Below are positions 38,501 through 46,710 of a DNA stretch of 64,000 bases, in pieces (position 1 is the stretch's first letter; every line of letters starts with the position of its first letter). The translations under genes were made by a program, and so were the position numbers. The stretch is taken from the NCBI GenBank assembly GCA_009193005.1, contig SDWI01000041.1:829508-893507 (forward strand), given 5' to 3'. The notes beneath the pieces were generated by a model. That model searched no databases. It was not told the origin of the DNA and worked only from the letters and a program-made list of their open reading frames with translations. Source of the stretch: Lamellibrachia luymesi. Lineage: Eukaryota; Annelida; Polychaeta; Sabellida; Siboglinidae.

Positions 38501-41500
38501 AACAAACAGTGGCGGCCCAGCCCAGCACTGAGCCTGGATAATCGAGGCTAGGGAATATGTTAAATAAATGGAATCCTCAGTTTCTGAATACATTTCATTT
38601 GAGTGGTTCATCTTTATTGGTTTCAAGAGTAACTGACACCAAAAGTGAGTGAGGGAATTATTATTGGAGTAGATTTTTGAGGACATGGTTACTTATAAGC
38701 TAGTTAATAAATAATACAATTTCAGGATGTTGCTGCAATGAAATGATGCTGGACATGGGGGTCTTGCCACATTGACACCAATAAACAACACTATCCGAAT
38801 CAGGAATGTCTGGTAATGTAGCAAGAAAAACTGCATTTCTAATTTTTTTCTGTAGGAGGAGATCTCAAAACTGCTGCGGTTTGAGTCGTCTGCCCTTCAA
38901 CCGGGGGAGATGATGAGTCTTGATGACTACGTCAGTCGCATGAAGGCTGGAGCCCGGGAAATCTACTACCTGTCAGCCCCCAAGTGAGTGACACGTCTGT
39001 CGTATAGTTTATACTATATAACATGTTTTTAAGATAAAATGGAACAGTGTGACTTTAATGGAACAGTGTGACTATCAGCTTATTAGAAGATGTCATATCT
39101 GTTATTTTATCATATTTAACTGATATTACGATTATAATATATAATTGTAATTGTCAACTTGAGCTGTCTCTTTCTAATTTTTTTCGATGCCTATTTACTA
39201 AATTTACATGATAACCTTATCTCATAATTCTTAATAATCCTCAAATAATTATACAACACTAGTGTATTCAATTCATACTCACTCTGTAATATATCATTGA
39301 GTTCTTACTGTATATTATTTTAGGTTAATAATAAAATATCTTACTCACTTTTAGTCACACTCATTTTTATTATTCTCTCAAAACATATAATTATCCTAAT
39401 ATGATCTTTTAAGGCACACTCTGATCTATTCACTTGTCGTGTTATTAGTTAGGCATGTGGGCTGTGTGGTAGGGCATCAGACTGTCGGTCGAGGGGACCG
39501 GGGTTCGATACTGAAACTTGGGCAATTTTATTCACCTTGTCTCTTTCGGAAGAGACGCTAAAAGCCGTTGGTTCCTTCTATATGCTGTCTGTGCCAGGGG
39601 AAGTAAAAGATCCCANNNNNNNNNNNNNCACTGCCTGGGGGGGGGGGGGAGTAAGGCCCCCACACAGGATAATTGTGTAAGCTGCTGTGGACTCACATCT
39701 CTTATGAGCCACCGCAGAAGCGTCTACGGCACGCTTAATCAATTCTGCTAACTACTTCTCAAGAGGGTGCGATTGAATTAATGTCATGCTATTGTATCGT
39801 GGAAGTTTGTTGTGTGACTGAATAAAGTTCAGACATTCGTTCATGTTCCCTGAAACAAGACCTGTGATTTGTAGTCGTCAGCTGGCGGAGATGTCTCCAT
39901 ACATGGAAGCGATGCGGAAGCAGGATGTTGAAGTCCTCTTCTGCTATGAGCCATACGATGAACTGGTCTTGATGAATCTTGCCCAGTTCGACCGCAAGAA
40001 CCTCAAGTCTATAGAGAACGAGGTCACCAATGAGGCGCCTGCAAGCAGCAAGCCTGAAACTACAACTGAAGAAGAACCAGGTGAGTTGAAAGGTCACAGG
40101 TCAGATGGGGCAGCCATGTCGTTCAGATCCATAGGGAATAATATGTAGTGTGTGTTCATTTGTACAAGAATTAACTTACTATGTAACCAAGCAATTTTAC
40201 AAAATCATAGAAATCCTGGAAAGTCATGGATTTTCTAAGTAAATGTTTCAGGTCTGAAAAGTTATGGAATTCTATTAAGACTAAGTCATGGAATTTGAAA
40301 ATTGTGTTTTATGTTATCAACGAGTTGCTGACATTTTGGTAAAGAGTAAACTACCATCCAGCAATTTCATGTGAAGACATCATAGATTAAATTCTGTAAA
40401 CTTCTAGTTGCGAAGGCTGTAATCTGAACCTTGTCTCCTGGGACTTCTGTCCTTAATCTTTAATTTGCATGGGTGTATGATATTTATGTGTACATAGTTA
40501 TAGTATGTATGTACAATACACATAGCAAGATAGTGATGTATTGATAATAGTCATGGAAACAGATCATGGAATTTTATTTTACTACTGGCTGAGTTGCATG
40601 AGAAAAAAGGCAGCCACTGCAAAAGCATATGACTCCTAGCACTACCCAGTCAAGTTCTTGTAGGGCAGTGCCAATGACAACTTATGACTCCTTGCAATAC
40701 CCTGTCAAGTTCTTGTAGGGCAGTGCCAATGACAACTTATGACTCCTTGCACTACCCAGTCAAGTTCTTGTAGGGCAGTGCCAATGACAACTTATGACTC
40801 CTTGCACTACCCAGTCAAGTTCTTGTAGGGCAGTGCCAATGACAACTTATGACTCCTTGCACTACCCAGTCAAGTTCTTGTAGGGCAGTGCCAATGACAA
40901 CTTATGACTCCTTGCACTACCCAGTCAAGTTCTTGTAGGGCAGTGCCAATGACAACTTATGACTCCTTGCACTACCCAGTCAAGTTCTTGTAGGGCAGTG
41001 CCAATGACAACTTATGACTCCTTGCACTACCCAGTCAAGTTCTTGTAGGGCAGTGCCAATGACAACTTATGACTCCTTGCACTACCCAGTCAAGTTCTTG
41101 TAGGGCAGTGCCAATGACAACTTATGACTCCTTGCACTACCCAGTCAAGTTCTTGTAGGGCAGTGCCAATGACAACTTATGACTCCTTGCACTACCCAGT
41201 CAAGTTCTTGTAGGGCAGTGCCAATGACAACTTATGACTCCTTGCACTACCCAGTCAAGTTCTTGTAGGGCAGTGCCAATGACAACTTATGACTCCTTGC
41301 ACTACCCAGTCAAGTTCTTGTAGGGCAGTGCCAATGACAACTTATGACTCCTTGCACTACCCAGTCAAGTTCTTGTAGGGCAGTGCCAATGACAACTTAT
41401 GACTCCTTGCACTACCCAGTCAAGTTCTTGTAGGGCAGTGCCAATGACAACTTATGACTCCTTGCACTACCCAGTCAAGTTCTTGTAGGGCAGTGCCAAT

Positions 41501-44500
41501 GACAACTTATGACTCCTTGCACTACCCAGTCAAGTTCTTGTAGGGCAGTGCCAATGACAACTTATGACTCCTTGCACTACCCAGTCAAGTTCTTGTAGGG
41601 CAGTGCCAATGACAACTTATGACTCCTTGCACTACCCAGTCAAGTTCTTGTAGGGCAGTGCCAATGACAACTTATGACTCCTTGCACTACCCAGTCAAGT
41701 TCTTGTAGGGCAGTGCCAATGACAACTTATGACTCCTTGCACTACCCAGTCAAGTTCTTGTAGGGCAGTGCCAATGACAACTTATGACTCCTTGCACTAC
41801 CCAGTCAAGTTCTTGTAGGGCAGTGCCAATGACAACTTATGACTCCTTGCACTACCCAGTCAAGTTCTTGTAGGGCAGTGCCAATGACAACTTATGACTC
41901 CTTGCACTACCCAGTCAAGTTCTTGTAGGGCAGTGCCAATGACAACTTATGACTCCTTGCACTACCCAGTCAAGTTCTTGTAGGGCAGTGCCAATGACAA
42001 CTTATGACTCCTTGCACTACCCAGTCAAGTTCTTGTAGGGCAGTGCCAATGACAACTTATGACTCCTTGCACTACCCAGTCAAGTTCTTGTAGGGCAGTG
42101 CCAATGACAACTTATGACTCCTTGCACTACCCAGTCAAGTTCTTGTAGGGCAGTGCCAATGACAACTTATGACTCCTTGCACTACCCAGTCAAGTTCTTG
42201 TAGGGCAGTGCCAATGACAACTTATGACTCCTTGCACTACCCAGTCAAGTTCTTGTAGGGCAGTGCCAATGACAACTTATGACTCCTTGCACTACCCAGT
42301 CAAGTTCTTGTAGGGCAGTGCCAATGACAACTTATGACTCCTTGCACTACCCAGTCAAGTTCTTGTAGGGCAGTGCCAATGACAACTTATGACTCCTTGC
42401 ACTACCCAGTCAAGTTCTTGTAGGGCAGTGCCAATGACAACTTATGACTCCTTGCACTACCCAGTCAAGTTCTTGTAGGGCAGTGCCAATGACAACTTAT
42501 GACTCCTTGCACTACCCAGTCAAGTTCTTGTAGGGCAGTGCCAATGACAACTTATGACTCCTTGCACTACCCAGTCAAGTTCTTGTAGGGCAGTGCCAAT
42601 GACAACTTATGACTCCTTGCACTACCCAGTCAAGTTCTTGTAGGGCAGTGCCAATGACAACTTATGACTCCTTGCACTACCCAGTCAAGTTCTTGTAGGG
42701 CAGTGCCAATGACAACTTATGACTCCTTGCACTACCCAGTCAAGTTCTTGTAGGGCAGTGCCAATGACAACTTATGACTCCTTGCACTACCCAGTCAAGT
42801 TCTTGTAGGGCAGTGCCAATGACAACTTATGACTCCTTGCACTACCCAGTCAAGTTCTTGTAGGGCAGTGCCAATGACAACTTATGACTCCTTGCACTAC
42901 CCAGTCAAGTTCTTGTAGGGCAGTGCCAATGACAACTTATGACTCCTTGCACTACCCAGTCAAGTTCTTGTAGGGCAGTGCCAATGACAACTTATGACTC
43001 CTTGCACTACCCAGTCAAGTTCTTGTAGGGCAGTGCCAATGACAACTTATGACTCCTTGCACTACCCAGTCAAGTTCTTGTAGGGCAGTGCCAATGACAA
43101 CTTATGACTCCTTGCACTACCCAGTCAAGTTCTTGTAGGGCAGTGCCAATGACAACTTATGACTCCTTGCACTACCCAGTCAAGTTCTTGTAGGGCAGTG
43201 CCAATGACAACTTATGACTCCTTGCACTACCCAGTCAAGTTCTTGTAGGGCAGTGCCAATGACAACTTATGACTCCTTGCACTACCCAGTCAAGTTCTTG
43301 TAGGGCAGTGCCAATGACAACTTATGACTCCTTGCACTACCCAGTCAAGTTCTTGTAGGGCAGTGCCAATGACAACTTATGACTCCTTGCACTACCCAGT
43401 CAGGTTTTGGCAAGGCTATGCCTATGGCATTAACAACATTGTAGGAAATAAAGTCATATGAAAATAAATATTATCTCTTAATAATGATGTGCTAAAATCT
43501 AATTATGTTTTTAGAAATACTGTATGAATACATGCAGGGAATATTTGTCTTAATCATCAAACTTTATTGTGCTCAAGTATCAGTGAAAATGTTTAAGACT
43601 GTACCTTTGTATATAATTATGGTCTTCGAATAAAACAATGTATTTCATCGCACGGATCACATAACTCTGAATAATTGTAGAAAACATGCACTGATTGGCT
43701 AACAATTGTACGGAACTACGAACTCCTATTGTTCAAATATCCACATAGGTTCCTGTGTAATATCCCCACCCCAGGGGAAATTTTTTTCGACATTGTTTAA
43801 TGTATGACCCATCCCCGTGGGCCCCCGGGCATGCACCACACACAAAAATTTCATCCCCATGCATGCAAAACTGAATATACAGAGAGCCACAAACTACTTT
43901 ATAATATAGAAAATACTGGGAATCATATAAAACAATATACAGAGAGCCACAAACTACTTTATAGTATAGAAAATACTGGGAATCATATAAAACAATATAC
44001 AGAGAGCCACAAACTACTATATAGTATAGAAAATACTGGGAATCATATAAAACAATATACAGAGAGCCACAAACTACTTTATAATATAGAAAATACTGGG
44101 AATCATATAAAACAATATACAGAGAGCCACAAACTACTTTATAATATAGAAAATACTGGGAATCATATAAAACAATATCAAGTCTATTGATGCAGTTGCA
44201 ATGTTGCGTGTAGGTGAATGACGAGATGTCGTTGTAATGCTGTAGCAGAAACCCTGTCCAAGAACGAGGGGGAAGACTTGATGGGGTGGCTGGCTGTTAC
44301 CCTCGGCAACAAGATCAGCAAAACAAAGGTAGGTGGCAGCACAGTTCACTGTACAAGTACATGTAAATAAACTGAAGTACGAGTACACCAAAACTTATCA
44401 AGTACAATTTAGTCGTAGTGATCAAGGATGTTTCAGATGATTACTTCTCAAAAAACCTCTCAAAAAATCATGTGAAACTTTAAATGTTGTAATCATTGAC

Positions 44501-46610
44501 CTTTCGTCAAGTAGTCTGTACACTTCAACATATTGTGCACCAAAAGTTATTTCCATATGAATTACTGCTAAGTGCCTGTAACAGCATAACAGGCGACACA
44601 TTTAATTAGGTAAACCTTTGAGCTGAATACCACACTAGGCCCTCAGTCAAGTAGGGAGTCTTCCTGTCTCAAACAAAGGGAATTAGCTGGCAGGACGCTG
44701 GATAAACTTTGTCCACTGAGAAAGATGGTGGGAAGACGGAGTAATACCACAGAGTGCAACTTCCACAACAACGCGGTGGTGTAATGGTTAGAACATAGGA
44801 CTCTCAATCGAGAGAACCCGAGTTTGAATCCTATTCCTGTCGTTTCGAAGCTTGGACAATTTTGTTCACTACTGGTTGCTCCTGTTCACTCTGTATAATT
44901 TTGTTCACTACTGGTTGTTCACTACTGGTTGCTCCTGTTCACTCTGTATAATTTTGTTCACTACTGGTTGTTCACTACTGGTTGCTCCTGTTCACTCTGT
45001 ATAACTCTGTATATCTGGCTGTAGACGGTGGTGGATATGTGAACGAATAGTCTTTGCACAGTAATTGCAGCATGGCTGAATGCTTCCCAGAGAAGTTGAG
45101 TTGGTGTTGGAATGAACAGGTCTGCCAGGGGATGAAGTGTAAAGCGCTCTGAGCCGTCCTGCAGACTGGATACCGTGCTATATAAGAATGTGCCTTTACC
45201 TTTGAAATGAGCTCTTTAGAATCAGTTGATGGAATGCCATAAATGAGTACCTGGCTATAGACAGTGGTGGTTAGACAGGTAAGGGAATAGGCAGGGAGAG
45301 AAATGTTGTATCAACGTCTGACAAGGAAAAGTCAGGGAATTTTAATATTAATTTCAATGGAAGATCACATAATTTTGTCGTCCCGTGAAAAGGTGGAATT
45401 TTTAGGTTTTGTGACTTCATGAAATGCCATTTCATATTTTTAAACCTTCATTTTAACTTGAGATAAAATTGGACTGCTGGGAGGTTATTATAAAACAGAC
45501 TTATTTGTTGTGAATTTAGTCAGGGATAATTACATTTTGGTTAGGGAAAAATTGGAAATGTTAAGTTAGTTCCCTTATGAACCCTGAATGTCTGCAGGTG
45601 ACGGACCGTCTGAAGACCCACCCATGTATCATCACAGTGGCAGAGATGGGTGCAGCCCGCCACTTCCTCAAGACAACACTGGCAGGCAAGAGTGACGAGG
45701 AAAAGTACCGCATCCTTCAGCCAACACTGGAGATCAACCTCTCTCATCCAATCATCTGCAAGCTAAACAGTCTCAAAAACTCTGATCCAACACTCGCAAA
45801 GCTCGTCGCTGACCAGGTACGGTTATACATGTTGTTATACATGTTGTTATACATGTTGTTATACATGTTGTTATACATGTTGTTTTAAAATGTTGTTATA
45901 CATGTTGTTATACATGTTGTTATAAATGTTACACACGCAAGCAATTTGCTCTATCCAATACAGGGGTGCAGTTGTGATTTATTAATCGAACGGGCACATA
46001 ATTACAGCAGAACTATTTATTTTACAAAATGGCAGACAAACATTTGAATTGTTTTAGAAACAAATGACAACTGACTGTGATGATAAAGAACATTGTCCCC
46101 AATTTACTAAAAATAATTGAATTTTTTTTTTATGATTTAGGTCCAACTTCGTGTTTGTAAGATCGTACAAATATCAACTATTATAATTATGATACAGAAC
46201 TGATGTCAACTCCGTTTAAGTGATTCCGACATACTTTTTAAATTCTGATTCCGACTGAACCCACTCTGATTCCGACTGAACCCACCTTATGATTCCACCA
46301 TTACAATTCCGATTCCACCATTACAATTTCGATTCCACTAAATATAACATAATTAATAAGCATTTGTATTTAAACATAGTGACAATGTATTACTTTTAAA
46401 AGTATTTTAATACAAATACTTTTTAACACAAAAACAAAACATCATATGTAATGCATGACTAATAACATTATGATAAATGTTTAATACTTTTGTTATCGTC
46501 CTCCACAGGTCTACGACAATGCGCTGATCGCTGCCGGTCTCGTCGATGACCCACGAACCATGTTGGCGCGGTTGAATGAACTCCTCACGAGGGCACTGGA
46601 GAAACATTAG
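9436..46610 (+). CDS. TRAP1: TRAP1, mitochondrial HSP90-family chaperone (17 coding exons)
   Basis: The joined exons make 2181 nt, 726 codons plus stop; human TRAP1 has 704. Order: mitochondrial targeting leader rich in Arg/Ser and lacking acids (about 1-75), an N-terminal strap, the GHKL ATPase domain (about 96-310), the middle domain with the catalytic-loop arginine (NLSRELLQ, R423) and the C-terminal dimerisation domain ending RLNELLTRALEKH. ATPase motifs are intact: IRELISNGSD (E129, N133), DTGIGM (D178), IGQFGVGFYS (220-228). There is no MEEVD tail, as expected for TRAP1 rather than cytosolic HSP90 or the ER form. All introns are GT-AG and all phases agree across junctions. It is an ATP-driven matrix chaperone tuning respiration. 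The gene looks functional, although its introns are loaded with repeats. The 3' UTR ends near 47370. Confidence 0.97.
11190..11560 (-). pseudogene. LINE reverse transcriptase C-terminal fragment
   Basis: The minus strand reads KKDIDNIMFERIQRRATKMI, then PELRNVSYEERL, a stop after LTTLETRR, then EQIEVSKILNGYENID. This is the tail found in CR1/L2/Jockey-type non-LTR retrotransposons (Q-R-R-A-T-K-M, then L-R-x-x-x-I-E-x-x-K-I-L-x-G). Stops and a lost upstream part show it is dead and 5' truncated. The family assignment beyond non-LTR is inference. Confidence 0.75.
12416..12659. mobile_element. MITE copy 1, 22-bp terminal inverted repeats
   Basis: TACCGTATTCGACCTATTAAGC at 12416-12437 pairs with GCTTATTAGGTCGAATACGGTA at 12638-12659, with one mismatch. 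The 244-bp body has no open frame. Both ends contain TA, consistent with a TA target, and ACAT is also present at both edges. A second copy lies at about 31975-32290 in intron 11. Confidence 0.8.
13061..13216 (+). CDS. TRAP1: TRAP1 exon 2
   Basis: Codes for GRLWQSETLITSLRRQLQIS and onward to EYHSIIKDTERAKG, the end of the leader and the N-terminal strap before the ATPase domain. The acceptor is a tandem CAGCAG: use of 13061 or 13064 keeps the frame and adds or drops one Ala. Donor GTATTA at 13217. Confidence 0.9.
16055..16823. mobile_element. Non-autonomous hAT-like element with 8-bp target duplication
   Basis: Ends CAGGGTTG (16055) and CAACCCTG (to 16823) are inverted repeats of the hAT type. 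The flanks ACTGTAAC (16047-16054) and ATTGTAAC (16824-16831) match at 7 of 8 bases, the expected 8-bp target duplication. Subterminal GATTTAAATCA motifs recur near both ends. No transposase frame is present. Confidence 0.8.
18459..19058. mobile_element. TTAA-type MITE, copy A (600 bp)
   Basis: The left end AGTGAAACAGAAGTC follows TTAA (18455-18458). The right end is the inverted form, followed by TGAA, a mutated TTAA. Inner inverted repeats (CCAGTGGTTTACTC near 18547; its complement near 18978) extend the terminal repeats to about 100 bp. It is the longest member of a family with further copies at 23116, 54053 and 56691. Confidence 0.75.
19150..19217. repeat. (TA)n microsatellite
   Basis: About 65 bp of TA repeats with one TATTATCA interruption, in TRAP1 intron 2. 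Confidence 0.95.
20496..21420. mobile_element. Foldback-type element with nested inverted repeats
   Basis: TTCCGTGTCAAATCAACC at 20496-20513 has its exact reverse complement at 21403-21420. Inside, GGGGGTAAGCACC near 20656 pairs with GGATGCTTACCCCC near 21285. A perfect 36-bp inverted repeat (20681-20716 with 20835-20870, starting TTATTAGGTAAACAAC) forms a separate hairpin with a 118-bp loop. No coding capacity and no clear target duplication. Confidence 0.6.
22223..22305 (+). CDS. TRAP1: TRAP1 exon 3
   Basis: Codes for ASDKHEFQAETRKLLDIVAR then SLYSDKE, the highly conserved start of the GHKL ATPase fold. Donor GTCAGT at 22306, phase 0. Confidence 0.95.
22608..22766 (+). CDS. TRAP1: TRAP1 exon 4 (ATP-binding Glu/Asn helix)
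   Basis: Codes for VFIRELISNGSDSLEKLRYL, with the catalytic Glu (E129) and the Mg/ATP-binding Asn (N133), then IHIAVDEEKKTFTIQ. Intron 3 upstream is only 302 bp and holds a 28-bp direct duplication (GTTGCATGCTGGGATAGCTG at 22533 and 22562). Confidence 0.95.
23557..23679 (+). pseudogene. THAP-like zinc-finger remnant
   Basis: A 40-codon frame starts MVYCVVFYCDANSSKNK and contains C-x4-C, then SWFKFPVEP and HSWL. This resembles the first half of a THAP domain (two Cys, FP motif, Trp). The second half, with the Cys-x2-His pair, is missing because a stop follows at 23677-23679. Its place inside a TTAA element fits a decayed transposase start, since THAP domains occur in P and Kolobok transposases. 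Similarity is by eye only. Confidence 0.4.
24937..24991. repeat. (TA)n(CA)n microsatellite
   Basis: About 35 bp of TA followed by ACACACACAC, within the nested TTAA element. Confidence 0.9.
26033..26104 (+). CDS. TRAP1: TRAP1 exon 5 (DTGIGM)
   Basis: 24 codons: DTGIGMTKEELISNLGTIAK then SGST. The Asp contacts the adenine of ATP in GHKL proteins, and the glycines form the lid hinge. Donor GTGAGT at 26105. Confidence 0.97.
26884..27047 (+). CDS. TRAP1: TRAP1 exon 6 (IGQFGVGFYS)
   Basis: Starts EFLQQLGEKDGAVNKNIIGQ, followed by FGVGFYSTFMVSD, the third ATP-binding motif. The frame ends on two bases of a Gly codon with donor GTAGGT at 27048. Reading on would meet TAG at once, which supports this donor. 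Confidence 0.95.
27376..27485 (+). CDS. TRAP1: TRAP1 exon 7
   Basis: The acceptor is the GACAG ending at 27375, not the TAG at 27380: only the first keeps the frame, giving DG-LGTYNISEAEGVDRGTK. It then reads ITLHLKGDCYDFAKEEMIK. The phase-1 end with donor GTTCGT at 27486 is weak but is the only one in frame with exon 8. Confidence 0.9.
28308..28381 (+). CDS. TRAP1: TRAP1 exon 8
   Basis: Codes for EVIKKYSNFVGVPIYLNGKK then VNVIQ, the start of the middle domain (KYSNFV is conserved across HSP90s). Donor GTAAGT at 28382. Confidence 0.96.
28609..28690 (+). mobile_element. SINE fragment
   Basis: TATCTGGCTGCAGACGGAGC to CATAATGGCTGAGTATTTT resembles the body of the tRNA-derived SINE at 45015-45090 in intron 15 (TATCTGGCTGTAGACGG and GCATGGCTGAATGCTT). 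Only this part is recognisable. Confidence 0.5.
28690..28960 (-). pseudogene. LINE C-terminal fragment (intron 8)
   Basis: The minus strand reads RQENRLGHIMRSEALMKLVT, then KKKIGERKQIDILDRLK, a stop, then KYEDMNRQTGRRLEIVEKKE. The R-L-G-H-I-M-R motif with a following basic stretch is typical of the end of non-LTR retrotransposon ORF2. Stops on both sides show it is inactive. Similar but unreadable sequence may continue to about 29250. Confidence 0.6.
29389..29551 (+). CDS. TRAP1: TRAP1 exon 9
   Basis: Codes for ALWSAETRDITEEMHEEFYR, then HYKADAPLNIRALFYVPEYK, the middle domain core. Ends in phase 1 with donor GTAAGT at 29552. Confidence 0.97.
29675..30721. repeat. 19-bp CCAAT-containing minisatellite, about 55 copies
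   Basis: The unit is AGAGAGTGTGACAGCCAAT or AGAGAGCATGACGGCCAAT, 19 bp, so nearly every copy has a CCAAT box. It fills most of the 1.2-kb intron 9 and ends only 32 bp before the exon 10 acceptor. Because 19 is not a multiple of three, long minus-strand frames (Leu/Ser/His-rich, up to 366 codons) stay open; they are repeat products. Confidence 0.95.
30754..30867 (+). CDS. TRAP1: TRAP1 exon 10
   Basis: Codes for LFDMSRETDVAVTLYSRKVM then IIAKANHILPRWLRFVKG; LYSRKV and LPRWLRF are HSP90 middle-domain signatures. Donor GTAGGT at 30868. Confidence 0.97.
31538..31735 (-). mobile_element. tRNA-derived SINE (minus)
   Basis: On the minus strand a tRNA-like head (GCACAGGTTGGTGCGCCGGA, B-box-like CAGGGTTCAGG) is followed by TCTGGAAGAGACAC and GTGTCTATGCCAGGGGAAGT. 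The last two blocks match the SINE at 39453, so both belong to one family. Confidence 0.65.
31800..31869 (+). CDS. TRAP1: TRAP1 exon 11 (catalytic-loop Arg)
   Basis: Codes for GVVDSEDIPLNLSRELLQDS then ALIR. The Arg of NLSRELLQ (R423) corresponds to the ATPase-activating arginine of the HSP90 middle domain. Donor GTGAGA at 31870, phase 2. Confidence 0.97.
31975..32290. mobile_element. MITE copy 2 (same family as 12416)
   Basis: TACCGTATTCGACCTATTAAG and AATCAGCAGGATCCATAATT match copy 1. The right end survives as ATTGGGTTTAATACAGTACA near 32272-32290. Between them are insertions relative to copy 1. It lies in TRAP1 intron 11. Confidence 0.7.
32446..32514. repeat. (GTGC)n microsatellite
   Basis: Pure GTGC repeats after a short GTGT lead. 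The same tetranucleotide forms long tracts at 60085 and 62815. Confidence 0.97.
33030..35199 (+). other. Distal part of TRAP1 intron 11
   Basis: A GC-richer block at about 33080-33640 contrasts with the AT-rich surroundings and may be an old insertion, but no ends or coding motif are visible. A 55-bp direct duplication (TTTAAATAGTTTTTATTTGG) lies at about 34700 and 34755. A palindromic (TA) tract with one N surrounds 35143. No exon is supported. Confidence 0.5.
35200..35347 (+). CDS. TRAP1: TRAP1 exon 12
   Basis: Codes for KLRWVLTNRLLKFFLERAKK then FYEDYGLFFREGIVTTPEQEQR. FYEDYGLF-REGI is a TRAP1/HSP90 signature. Donor GTAAGT at 35348, phase 0. Confidence 0.97.
36285..36530 (-). pseudogene. 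LINE C-terminal fragment (intron 12)
   Basis: With a frame shift, the minus strand reads RWIVHTLRRDGNNTTVTLTW, then APDGK, KRKKAKINMEKEVERNRLGW and KDCTKW. The order (RW-x-x-H-x-L-R, W-x-P-D-G-K-R, E-x-E, W, D-x-x-x-W) is the usual tail of non-LTR retrotransposon ORF2 proteins. It is truncated and frameshifted. Confidence 0.7.
36656..36990. repeat. 26-bp minisatellite, about 13 copies
   Basis: The unit is CTTAATTAGCCAGATGTACA plus TGTGTA, alternating with CCAGAAG. It carries the palindrome GTACATGTGTAC. It lies in TRAP1 intron 12. Confidence 0.93.
37074..37119. repeat. GCAT/GCAC microsatellite
   Basis: Alternating GCATGCAC and GCAC units, self-complementary at each GCATGC. Confidence 0.9.
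38431..38498. repeat. 18-bp tandem repeat, 4 copies
   Basis: GTGTCCAGGCGATGAT and GTGTCCAGCCGATGAT units of 18 bp in TRAP1 intron 12. Confidence 0.9.
38856..38983 (+). CDS. TRAP1: TRAP1 exon 13
   Basis: Codes for EEISKLLRFESSALQPGEMM, then SLDDYVSRMKAGAREIYYLS, the end of the middle domain. Ends in phase 2 with donor GTGAGT at 38984, completing Asn with exon 14. Confidence 0.97.
39453..39762 (+). mobile_element. tRNA-derived SINE (plus), with assembly gap
   Basis: The head GGCTGTGTGGTAGGGCATCA has an A-box shape and GGGGTTCGATACT a B-box. The body has TCTCTTTCGGAAGAGACGC and GTGCCAGGGGAAGTAAAAGA. Thirteen Ns at 39616-39628 and a G run interrupt the 3' half. It is the same family as 31538-31735. 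Confidence 0.7.
39875..40080 (+). CDS. TRAP1: TRAP1 exon 14
   Basis: Starts RQLAEMSPYMEAMRKQDVEV, then LFCYEPYDELVLMNLAQFD, the start of the C-terminal domain. An acidic, low-complexity linker (PETTTEEEP) ends the exon, which is variable in this family. Donor GTGAGT at 40081. Confidence 0.96.
40626..43403. repeat. 55-bp satellite-like array, about 50 near-identical copies
   Basis: The 55-bp unit starts GACTCCTTGCACTACCCAGT. The first two copies differ by a few bases (CCTAGCAC; GCAATACCCTG); from about 40741 to 43390 I see no difference between copies. Each unit contains GCACTACCC and GGGCAGTGC, which can pair as a 9-bp stem with one mismatch and a 15-nt loop. The array fills two thirds of TRAP1 intron 14. 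Confidence 0.97.
43874..44178. repeat. 60-bp tandem repeat, 5 copies
   Basis: The unit is 60 bp, from AATATACAGAGAGCCACAAA to GGGAATCATATAAAACA, with only a few substitutions. As 60 is a multiple of three, a plus frame (43804-44190, 128 codons) reads a 20-residue repeat beginning YTESHKLLYNIENTG. It lies in intron 14, just before exon 15, and is most likely non-coding. Confidence 0.95.
44249..44328 (+). CDS. TRAP1: TRAP1 exon 15
   Basis: Codes for TLSKNEGEDLMGWLAVTLGN then KISKTK. The acceptor is a tandem TAGCAG: starting at 44246 would add one Ala in frame. Donor GTAGGT at 44329. Confidence 0.95.
44769..45204 (+). mobile_element. tRNA-derived SINE with internal expansion (intron 15)
   Basis: The head GCGGTGGTGTAATGGTTAGA gives an A box and GAGTTTGAATCC a B box, followed by CTTGGACAATTTTGTTCAC. 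The tail GCGCTCTGAGCC to GTGCTATATAAGAATG is a common metazoan SINE 3' end, probably shared with a LINE. Between head and tail a TTCACTACTGGTTG/CTCCTGTTCACTCTGTATA unit is repeated at about 44865-45010. Confidence 0.7.
45598..45816 (+). CDS. TRAP1: TRAP1 exon 16
   Basis: Codes for VTDRLKTHPCIITVAEMGAA, then RHFLKTTL and ILQPTLEINLSHPIICKLN, the C-terminal dimerisation domain (EMGAARHFL and LQPTLEIN are strongly conserved). Donor GTACGG at 45817. Confidence 0.97.
45822..45930. repeat. 12-bp tandem repeat next to the exon 16 donor
   Basis: About nine copies of GTTATACATGTT start 5 bp inside intron 16. Confidence 0.93.
46509..46610 (+). CDS. TRAP1: TRAP1 exon 17 (stop codon)
   Basis: Codes for VYDNALIAAGLVDDPRTMLA and RLNELLTRALEKH, then TAG at 46608-46610. 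The ending matches the TRAP1 family end without extension. Confidence 0.97.
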   Translation, partial: VYDNALIAAGLVDDPRTMLARLNELLTRALEKH

Positions 46611-46710
46611 TAGAAACACTGGGGGGGAGGGGTAAGGGGTAATTAACCAATAGTATGTGTGTTGTCTGAAGGCCTGTGTCCTTGTCAGTAGAGTTGTTAT
46701 AAATCTGTTA

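Noticed and set aside
39453..39520. Functional tRNA genes at the tRNA-like heads near 39460 and 44770
   Set aside because: A- and B-box-like words are present, but no complete cloverleaf can be formed and SINE bodies follow.
40626..43403. CRISPR-like array of regularly spaced repeats
   Set aside because: The 55-bp units are directly abutting and identical, with no variable spacers, inside an intron of an animal gene.
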